Assembly: GCA_035552775.1 (NCBI GenBank)
Contig: DASZKW010000068.1
Span: forward strand, 1-64,000
DNA: 64,000 nucleotides
Direction of reading: 5' to 3'
Source of the DNA: DASZKW01 sp035552775
Lineage (GTDB): Bacteria > Actinomycetota > Acidimicrobiia > Acidimicrobiales > Palsa-688
The notes beneath the pieces were generated by a model. That model saw nothing but the letters and a program-made list of their open reading frames with translations. It was not told the origin of the DNA and made no database searches. The position numbers and the translations under genes were made by a program. Positions within the stretch are counted from its first letter, which is position 1. Every line of letters begins with the position of its first letter. Positions 58,379-64,000 of the stretch are shown here, piece after piece.

Positions 58379-59320
58379 CTAGTGGTCGCCGCCGACGGCG
58401 AAGCCGGCGCCGGGAGTCGGGGCTTGGCCTCGAGGCGCTCCGGCCAACTGGCGTTGCCGCTGTCGGCGCCGGGCGGCGACCCTGCCCGTCGCCAGCCTGG
58501 CCAGGGGAAAGGCGATGCCCACGGTGAGAACACCGGCGCCGGCGTCGACGAAGTAGTGGTTGGCGGTGACCACAATGCAGAACACCGTAGCCACCGGGTA
58601 TAGGGCGGCCAACACCTTGCCCCACCGCGGCCGGATCACCGGGACCGTGGCCAGCGTGCACCACGTCGACCATGCCGTGTGCAGGCTGGGCATCGCCGCG
58701 TACTGGTTGGAGACTTGGGCGACCACCCCGTGGGAGAAGTTCCACACACCGCCGACCGTCTTCAAGGTGTCGACGAAGTGGTAGCTCGCAGGCAGCAACC
58801 GCGGCGGTAGCACCGGGAAGAACGCGAAGCCGATCAGGGCCAGCCCGGTGGTGACAGCCAGGACGTTGCGCCATAGCGGGTAGCGGTCCGGGTACCTGAA
58901 GTACAGCACGACCAGCACGAAGATGACCGCGATGAAGTGGATGGTCCCGTAGTAGCTGTCCCAGAACTCCATGAAACCCCGCCAGCCCACGACCACATGC
59001 TGCAGTCCCTGCTCCCCGAACATCCCGAAGTGGCGTTCGATCGCTACCAGCTCGAGGGCGTTGTGGGTCGACTGGACGAAGCCGCCGACGGTTGCGTGCG
59101 CGTCCCGCACGACCGTGTAAAGGCCGTAGAAGACGACTATGACGAGCGCCTCGCGACCGGCTGACCGCGTGCGCTGGCGCGGGACGGGGAGCAGTTCGTC
59201 ACACCAGCTCGTTGCAATCGCGGCGACGTTACCTGCACCCGGCGCGCTGCGCCCGCCAACGCCTGCCGGTCTGGCACCATGGATTCCATGCAGGGTTCCA
59301 CCCACGACGGCGAGATGCAC
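58379..59320 (-). CDS. PAP2 superfamily membrane phosphatase or phosphotransferase
   Basis: An integral membrane protein of up to 313 residues. The PAP2 motifs are AMPSLHTAWSTW (PSxH) and VVTANHYFVDAGAGVL (SRxxxxxHxxxD-like, with ANHYFVD), and the arrangement WDSYYGTIHF and PDRYPLWRN is that of inositol-phosphorylceramide-synthase-like members. It may hydrolyse or transfer a lipid or isoprenoid phosphate in the membrane. First gene before crtI, with a 10-bp gap. The start is not certain: in frame there is an ATG at 59320 and a GTG at 59305, and none nearer the first helix. Either is nearly at the start of the divergent transpeptidase gene. Confidence 0.82.
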   Translation of the reverse strand: MHLAVVGGTLHGIHGARPAGVGGRSAPGAGNVAAIATSWCDELLPVPRQRTRSAGREALVIVVFYGLYTVVRDAHATVGGFVQSTHNALELVAIERHFGMFGEQGLQHVVVGWRGFMEFWDSYYGTIHFIAVIFVLVVLYFRYPDRYPLWRNVLAVTTGLALIGFAFFPVLPPRLLPASYHFVDTLKTVGGVWNFSHGVVAQVSNQYAAMPSLHTAWSTWCTLATVPVIRPRWGKVLAALYPVATVFCIVVTANHYFVDAGAGVLTVGIAFPLARLATGRVAARRRQRQRQLAGAPRGQAPTPGAGFAVGGDH

Positions 59321-60154
59321 GGTCAGGATCCACTCCTGGCTCCCACCCCGGCGCCGGCCGGGCGGGCGTCGGGCCGGCTCGGGCGGCGGCGCGGTCGCCT
59401 GGTCGCCGCGGCCGGCGCCGGGGTGGTCGTGGCCGGGGTGGTCGCCGCCATCCTGGTCTCCACGGGCGGCCCGCCGGGCGAGGGCGGCCGGGGTTACGGG
59501 GTGACGGCCATCCCCTCATCGCCGCACCCGGCGCAGGTCCAGGTCGTTTCGCAGACACCGACGACGGGGTGGATCGCCACCCTCGCGGCGCCTACGCATT
59601 ATTACATCGCTCCCGGCGGCGCCGTCGCCGGCACCCTGGCTGCCACCAGCCCCTTCGGCGCTCCCCAGGACCTGGCCGTGATCGGCGTGCCGGCCGGGGG
59701 GTGGGCGCAAGTCCAACTGCCGGTAAGGCCCAACGGTTCGATCGGCTGGATACCGACCACAGGTGCGAAGCTGACCTGGACGCCGTACTCGGTCGTGGTC
59801 AGCACCGAGGCGCACACCGTGACCGTCCTCGACGGCGGCCAGGTGGTGATGACGGTGCCCGCGGCCGTCGGCGCCCCGGCCAGTCCCACCCCCAACGGTC
59901 ACACCTACCTGTGGGAGCTGATCCGCCCGGACAACCCGGCCGGGGCGTACGGGCCCTACATTTTCGGCTTGGCGGAGTTCTCTGATACTTACGCCAGATT
60001 CAATGGCGGTGACGCGCAGATCGGCCTGCATGGCAACGACGACGCGTCGTCCATCGGCCGGCCGGTCAGCCATGGCTGCATCCGCCTCGACAACGCGATG
60101 ATCACCCGCCTGGCCGGGCTGCTGCCCCTCGGCACGCCCGTCACCGTCGCCTGA
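59279..60154 (+). CDS. L,D-transpeptidase (YkuD domain) with N-terminal anchor
   Basis: A cell-wall enzyme that makes 3-3 cross-links or attaches proteins to peptidoglycan, 291 residues. After a Pro-rich cytosolic N-terminus there is a single helix near residues 42-62 (RLVAAAGAGVVVAGVVAAIL), an SH3-like domain (WAQVQLPVRPNGSIGWIP), and the YkuD domain with the catalytic motif IGLHGNDDASSIG and RPVSHGCIRLDNAMI (catalytic Cys near residue 265). In-frame ATGs at 59279, 59288 and 59315 are all possible starts, and the divergent PAP2 gene begins within the same 40 bp. Confidence 0.88.
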   Translation: MDSMQGSTHDGEMHGQDPLLAPTPAPAGRASGRLGRRRGRLVAAAGAGVVVAGVVAAILVSTGGPPGEGGRGYGVTAIPSSPHPAQVQVVSQTPTTGWIATLAAPTHYYIAPGGAVAGTLAATSPFGAPQDLAVIGVPAGGWAQVQLPVRPNGSIGWIPTTGAKLTWTPYSVVVSTEAHTVTVLDGGQVVMTVPAAVGAPASPTPNGHTYLWELIRPDNPAGAYGPYIFGLAEFSDTYARFNGGDAQIGLHGNDDASSIGRPVSHGCIRLDNAMITRLAGLLPLGTPVTVA

Positions 60155-60236
60155 GCCGCAACGGTCCGCCAGGCCGTTACCCTCGCTTCATCCAATGCCG
60201 TTGGGTCACCGCGGTGCGGCGGCCGGAAGGAGCACC

Positions 60237-61628
60237 ATGATCGAAGAGCCGGTCATCGAGCGCGTGCTGGGCGTGGCCCTGCGCACCGGGGGCGACTTCG
60301 CGGAGATCTTCGCGGAGGACCGCCGGGGCACCGGGGCGCGCCTGGACGACGGCAGGGTCGAGGACCTGACGTCTGGGAGGGAGCGGGGAGCGGGGATTCG
60401 GGTGGTTGTGGGCGACACGACCGGATTTGCCCACACGTCCGACCTGTCCGAGGGTGGGCTTCGCTCCGCGGCCGAAGCGGCGTCGGCGGCGGCGCGGCGT
60501 GGCGGCGGAGGGGTGCGCCAGGTCGCTCTGCAGCGGGTGGATTCGCCCGCCCCCAACCCGGTCGAGATCGCGCCCGAGACGGTGTCGAAGGCTGCAAAGG
60601 TGGAGCTGTTGTTCCGTGCCAACGAGGCGGCGCGCAGTGCGGGGGGGGCGATCCGCCAGGTGAGCGCCGTCTACGGCGACAGCCGGCGCCGCATCCTGGT
60701 GGCCAACAGCGAGGGCACCCTGGCCGGCGACGACCAGGTCAAGACCCGTTTCTCGGTGTCGTGCGTCGCCACCGGCGACGGGGGAATGCAGACCGGTCGC
60801 GAGTCGATCGGTGCCACCGTCGGCTTCGAGCTGTTCGATCGCCACCAGGTGGAGGCGATGGCCACGAATGCGGCCAACACGGCGCTCACCAAGCTGGCCG
60901 CCCGTCCGGCGCCGTCAGGGACGCTTCCGGTGGTCATCAAGGCCGGTAGCGGCGGGGTGTTGTTCCACGAGGCGTGCGGCCACGGGTTGGAGGCCGACCA
61001 CATAGCCAAGGACGTATCTGTGTTCAGGGGTCGCGTCGGGGAGCAGGTGGCCAGCCCACTCGTCACCCTGGTGGACGACGGCACGATGGGGCCCGAATGG
61101 GGCGCGATCGCCATCGACGACGAGGGCCATCGCGCGGGTCACAACGTCCTCATCGACCACGGCGTCCTCACCGACTACATGTGGGACTGGCTTAGGGCAC
61201 GCAAGGAGGGCCGTGCGAGCTCGGGAAACGGCAGGCGCGAGAGCTACCGCCACCTGCCCATGGTGAGGATGACCAACACCTTCGTCACCAACGGCACCGA
61301 GGACCCCGACGAGATCGTCCGCCAGACGCCCCACGGCGTCTACGTGGCCCAGCTCGGTGGCGGCCAGGTGGACACGGCCACCGGTGACTTCGTCTTCGGG
61401 ATGATCGAGGCCTACCTGATCGAAGACGGCCGCATCACCGAGCCCCTGCGCGACGCAAACCTCATCGGCAACGGCCCCGCGGTGCTGCGAGGCATCGACG
61501 TGGTGGGCAACGACTTCGCCATGGGCTGGCCGGGGACCTGCGGCAAGCAGGGCCAGGGGGTCCCTGTTGGCGACGGTCAGCCCACCCTGAGGGTGGCGGC
61601 GCTGACCGTCGGCGGCACCGCCCGATGA
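60237..61628 (+). CDS. tldD: TldD-family metallopeptidase (catalytic subunit)
   Basis: The catalytic half of the TldD/TldE protease that degrades unfolded peptides and matures some modified peptides. 463 residues. The metal site is GVLFHEACGHGLEADH, with His244, Glu245 and His249 of HExxxH. RGVRVVVGD-like region GIRVVVGDTTGFAHTSDL and MTNTFVTNGTEDPDEIV and YVAQLGGGQVDTATGDFVFG are typical. The ATG at 60237 follows AAGGAG; the earlier ATG at 60195 lacks it. It overlaps the tldE-like gene by 4 bp (ATGA), as expected for the heterodimer. Confidence 0.93.
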   Translation: MIEEPVIERVLGVALRTGGDFAEIFAEDRRGTGARLDDGRVEDLTSGRERGAGIRVVVGDTTGFAHTSDLSEGGLRSAAEAASAAARRGGGGVRQVALQRVDSPAPNPVEIAPETVSKAAKVELLFRANEAARSAGGAIRQVSAVYGDSRRRILVANSEGTLAGDDQVKTRFSVSCVATGDGGMQTGRESIGATVGFELFDRHQVEAMATNAANTALTKLAARPAPSGTLPVVIKAGSGGVLFHEACGHGLEADHIAKDVSVFRGRVGEQVASPLVTLVDDGTMGPEWGAIAIDDEGHRAGHNVLIDHGVLTDYMWDWLRARKEGRASSGNGRRESYRHLPMVRMTNTFVTNGTEDPDEIVRQTPHGVYVAQLGGGQVDTATGDFVFGMIEAYLIEDGRITEPLRDANLIGNGPAVLRGIDVVGNDFAMGWPGTCGKQGQGVPVGDGQPTLRVAALTVGGTAR

Positions 61629-62980
61629 GCAGCGCCGGCGGCGACCTGCTGGAGCTGGCTACCCGCGTGGCCGGGTGGGCCCGGGCGGGCGAGCAGGTCG
61701 AGGCTTACGTCGCCAGCGGCCGCGACACCCAGGTCCAGGTCTACGAGGGCGACATCGAGTCCCTTTCGTCGGCGGAGTCGGCGGGCATCGGCATCCGGGT
61801 GATCGCCGGTGACCGCCAGGGATTCGCGTACTCGGGCTCACTCGACGACGACGCCGTGGATTCCACCCTCGCCGAGGCCAGGGACAACGCCGGTTTTGCC
61901 AGCCCGGACGAGTGGGTTGGCCTGGCCGTGCCCGACGGCGTCGCCGCGCCCGGGTTGGATCTGTGGCGCGACGATCTCGCCGGCTACGCCACCGAGGAAA
62001 AGGTGGCCCGCGCCCTCGAGCTCGAGCGAGCGGTGCGCGGCGGCGACCCCCGCATCCGCCAGGTGGAGTCTGCCGAGTGGGGCGACGCAGCCGTCACCTC
62101 CGCCGTCGCCACCAGCACGGGGATCGCCTCGGTGACACGACGGACGACTTGTTACGTGTCGGCTTTCGCCATCGCCGGCGAGAGCGGTGAGACCCAGACG
62201 GGCGTCGGGTACTCGGTTGGCCGCAGCCCCACTGAGCTCGACATGGCCAAGGCGGCCGGCGACGCCGTGGAGCGTTCCACCCGGCTCCTCGGGGCGACGA
62301 AGCCACGCTCGGGGCGCCTCACCGTCGTGCTCGAACCGCGCATCACCGCCACCGTCCTTTCCATCCTTGCCGGCACCCTCGACGGGGAGTCGGTGCTGAA
62401 GGGCCGGTCGCTTTTCGCCGACCGCCTGGGTGAGGCCGTCTCGGTGCCGAGCTTGACCCTGGTGGACGACCCGACCGACCCGGAGGCCTACGGGGCGGCC
62501 CGCTACGACGCGGAGGGCCTCGCCTGCCGGCGCAACGTCCTCGTCTCGGAGGGGGTGCTCAGCCGTTTCATGTACAACACCTATGCCGCCCGCCGGGCGG
62601 GCACGGCGTCGACGGCGTCCGCGGTGCGCGCCGGTTACAAGAGCTCGCCTGGTACCGGGGCCCGGGCGCTGGCGCTGGTGCCCGGCAAGGCCGGTCCGGC
62701 CGAGATCGTCGCCCAGGTCGGCGACGGACTGCTCGTGCAGTCCGTTTCCGGTATCCACTCGGGTGTCAACCCGGTCAGCGGAGACTTCTCCGTCGGCGCC
62801 GAGGGCGTCATGATCCGCGACGGCGAGCTTGCAGAGCCGGTGCGAGAGTTCACCATCGCGTCGACGATCCAGCGCATGCTGGCAGGGGTGGTGGCGATCG
62901 GCTCCGACCTCGAGCGGCTGCCGTCGTCGGCGGCCGGCGTGACGCTGGCCATCTCCGACGTCTCATTGAGCGGCGTGTGA
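61625..62980 (+). CDS. tldE: TldE/PmbA-family protein (non-catalytic partner)
   Basis: The partner of the upstream TldD, 451 residues. It has the fold landmarks of the family without HExxxH: SSAESAGIGIRVIAGDRQGFAYSGSL, RLTVVLEPRITATVLSILAGT, FADRLGEAVSVPSLTLVDDPTDP, GVLSRFMYNTYAARRAG and SGVNPVSGDFSVGAEGVMI. The start ATG is in the tldD stop (ATGA). Homologues act on antibiotic-like peptides such as microcins; here no such peptide gene was seen. Both proteins are cytosolic. Confidence 0.92.
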   Translation: MSSAGGDLLELATRVAGWARAGEQVEAYVASGRDTQVQVYEGDIESLSSAESAGIGIRVIAGDRQGFAYSGSLDDDAVDSTLAEARDNAGFASPDEWVGLAVPDGVAAPGLDLWRDDLAGYATEEKVARALELERAVRGGDPRIRQVESAEWGDAAVTSAVATSTGIASVTRRTTCYVSAFAIAGESGETQTGVGYSVGRSPTELDMAKAAGDAVERSTRLLGATKPRSGRLTVVLEPRITATVLSILAGTLDGESVLKGRSLFADRLGEAVSVPSLTLVDDPTDPEAYGAARYDAEGLACRRNVLVSEGVLSRFMYNTYAARRAGTASTASAVRAGYKSSPGTGARALALVPGKAGPAEIVAQVGDGLLVQSVSGIHSGVNPVSGDFSVGAEGVMIRDGELAEPVREFTIASTIQRMLAGVVAIGSDLERLPSSAAGVTLAISDVSLSGV

Positions 62981-63032
62981 ACGGTTGGTGATGGACCGTG
63001 AGGTCGGCGGCGAGTAGCCCTCCCGAGGTCTC

Positions 63033-63992
63033 TCACTCGTCGAGGGGCTGGCGATCGGCCTCGGCGTTGAAACCTGCGGTCACGTCGACTTCGGGCCGGC
63101 GCTCTTCCATCATCGCCAGGCGGATGTAGGTCCGGCGGTCGCCGTCGCTAAGCGGTGGCTGGGTGATGGTCCTCGGCCACAGCCGGTAGCGCCTGACCAC
63201 GTTGATCTCCGCCGCCAGCAGGGTCAGCTGGGTGGCGAGGTACAGGAACGACAGAAGCCCGATCACCAGGGCGAAGGTGCCGTACACCGCCGTGGCGTGG
63301 GTCAGCTCCCTCCGGACGTACCAACCTCCCGCCGCCTGGAGCGCTTCCCAAAACGCCGTCGCCAGCCCGGCGCCGACCGCCACGTCGCGCCAGCCGAGGG
63401 GCTCGCTGGTCAGGACGATGAATGCCGCCGTGAAAACCCCGAAGTTCACCAGGATCGACGCCACCAATGACCAGACCGGTACCCACGCGCCGTGGATGAC
63501 CGCCGGCGTCAGGCTGGTGAGGAGGGTCGAGATCACCGTGCCGAACCCGAGCACGGCCAGCACGACGAATCCCCGAATGCGCCGCAGCCAGAAGTTGGGC
63601 CATTCCTTGTAGGGGATGTTCCACACCGTGTGCATGGCGTTGAGGGCGGCCTGGCCCACGCCCTGAACCCCGTAGACGGTTCCGACGATCCCGACGCTCA
63701 GCGCCAGGGCGTTGCCGGTAAGGGGATGGGCCGAGCTTTGCAGCTGGGTGCCGATGACGGGGAATTTGGCGAGGGCGGAATGGAGGACCTGGTGCTCGAA
63801 GCTGGGATAGTCGGCAAGGACGAAACCGAGGATGGTGGTGAGCAGCAGCATCAAGGGGAACAGCGAGAACAGCCCGTAGTAGGCGACCACGACGGCCTTG
63901 CCGCCGGCCTGGTCGTTGCCATACTTCTGGATCACTGCGAAGGGGAAGGCCAGCACCGGGTGGCGTTGCTGGAACTGGTCAAGGTGACGCAC
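63033..63992 (-). CDS. YihY/BrkB family inner-membrane protein
   Basis: A membrane protein of at least 319 residues and six helices, of the YihY/BrkB (once called ribonuclease BN) family, with unknown transport function. Family landmarks are AVVVAYYGLFSLFPLMLLL, GIVGTVYGVQGVGQAALNAMHTVWNI, WPNFWLRRIRGFVVLAVLG and LYLATQLTLLAAEINVVR. The C-terminal 60 residues are charged. The GTG at 63992 is close to the right edge, so a start farther upstream cannot be excluded. Convergent with tldE. Confidence 0.88.
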   Translation of the reverse strand: MRHLDQFQQRHPVLAFPFAVIQKYGNDQAGGKAVVVAYYGLFSLFPLMLLLTTILGFVLADYPSFEHQVLHSALAKFPVIGTQLQSSAHPLTGNALALSVGIVGTVYGVQGVGQAALNAMHTVWNIPYKEWPNFWLRRIRGFVVLAVLGFGTVISTLLTSLTPAVIHGAWVPVWSLVASILVNFGVFTAAFIVLTSEPLGWRDVAVGAGLATAFWEALQAAGGWYVRRELTHATAVYGTFALVIGLLSFLYLATQLTLLAAEINVVRRYRLWPRTITQPPLSDGDRRTYIRLAMMEERRPEVDVTAGFNAEADRQPLDE

Positions 63993-64000
63993 GGCGACCT

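Overview
This is a very GC-rich window in which nearly every base is coding. Genes are packed in short runs on both strands with many 4-bp stop/start overlaps. The gene content points to an actinobacterium. It has an S-(hydroxymethyl)mycothiol dehydrogenase with its metallo-hydrolase partner, a maleylpyruvate-isomerase-type mycothiol enzyme, two F420/deazaflavin-type oxidoreductases, an NDMA-dependent alcohol dehydrogenase, an LprG-like lipoprotein with a P55-like exporter, and CysD/CysN/CysC. The class is probably Acidimicrobiia, judged from the overall mix and the short secreted DGG-F-FGDA repeats; that placement is inference. I saw no tRNA, rRNA, CRISPR array, intact insertion sequence or prophage.

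Layout. 1-2 kb (minus): end of a sugar-type ABC importer operon. 2-8.3 kb (plus): 2-hydroxyacid dehydrogenase, fused E1 alpha/beta 2-oxoacid dehydrogenase, mycothiol-dependent formaldehyde oxidation pair, MFS transporter. 8.6-12.9 kb (minus): DUF1697 protein, carotenoid-desaturase-like flavoprotein, serine hydrolase, ZnuA-like lipoprotein. 12.9-18 kb: acyl-CoA synthetase (plus), then polysaccharide deacetylase, MGDG-synthase-like glycosyltransferase and TauE permease (minus). 18-24.3 kb: DUF427 and deazaflavin genes, a small secreted protein, Lon protease, a mycothiol-type enzyme and an F420-type oxidoreductase. 24.3-29.5 kb: a divergent island of three transglutaminase-like proteins, a circularly permuted ATP-grasp protein and an alpha-E protein. 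29.5-34.6 kb: Smr and YbjQ proteins, the LprG/P55-like pair and a second large MFS exporter. 34.6-37.5 kb: cysD-cysN-cysC. 37.6-45.1 kb: a repeat-containing membrane protein, a decayed gene, nicotinamidase, NDMA alcohol dehydrogenase, fatty acyl-CoA ligase, CDF metal exporter, SRAP DNA-repair protein and an ArsR regulator. 45.3-59.3 kb: a carotenoid region (dxs, two half-size lycopene cyclases, CrtZ, CrtB, CrtI) split by a PlsC acyltransferase and a 2195-residue secreted RHS/YD-repeat protein. 59.3-64 kb: L,D-transpeptidase, a TldD/TldE pair and a YihY membrane protein.

How genes work together. Adjacent dxs, crtYc/crtYd, crtZ, crtB and crtI would take DXP-derived isoprenoid to phytoene, lycopene and hydroxylated beta-type carotenoid; GGPP synthase is not in the window. 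The ATP-grasp/alpha-E/transglutaminase island matches a gene association previously proposed to make and attach or process peptide bonds. CysD/N/C would make APS and PAPS.

The most unusual pattern is a set of short tandem arrays, six of them with a period of exactly 18 bp. Four lie in frame inside genes as hexapeptide repeats: inside the Lon AAA+ module just before Walker A, at the N-terminus of CysC, in a membrane-protein linker, and in a small secreted protein. Others sit on or just after stop codons. Further points are a ZnuA-like protein whose expected metal-binding histidines are all replaced, a transglutaminase with Cys in place of the catalytic His, a glycosyltransferase carrying what looks like a dead deacetylase domain, a 107-bp MITE-like inverted repeat, and a decayed relic carrying the same secreted repeat as the RHS protein.
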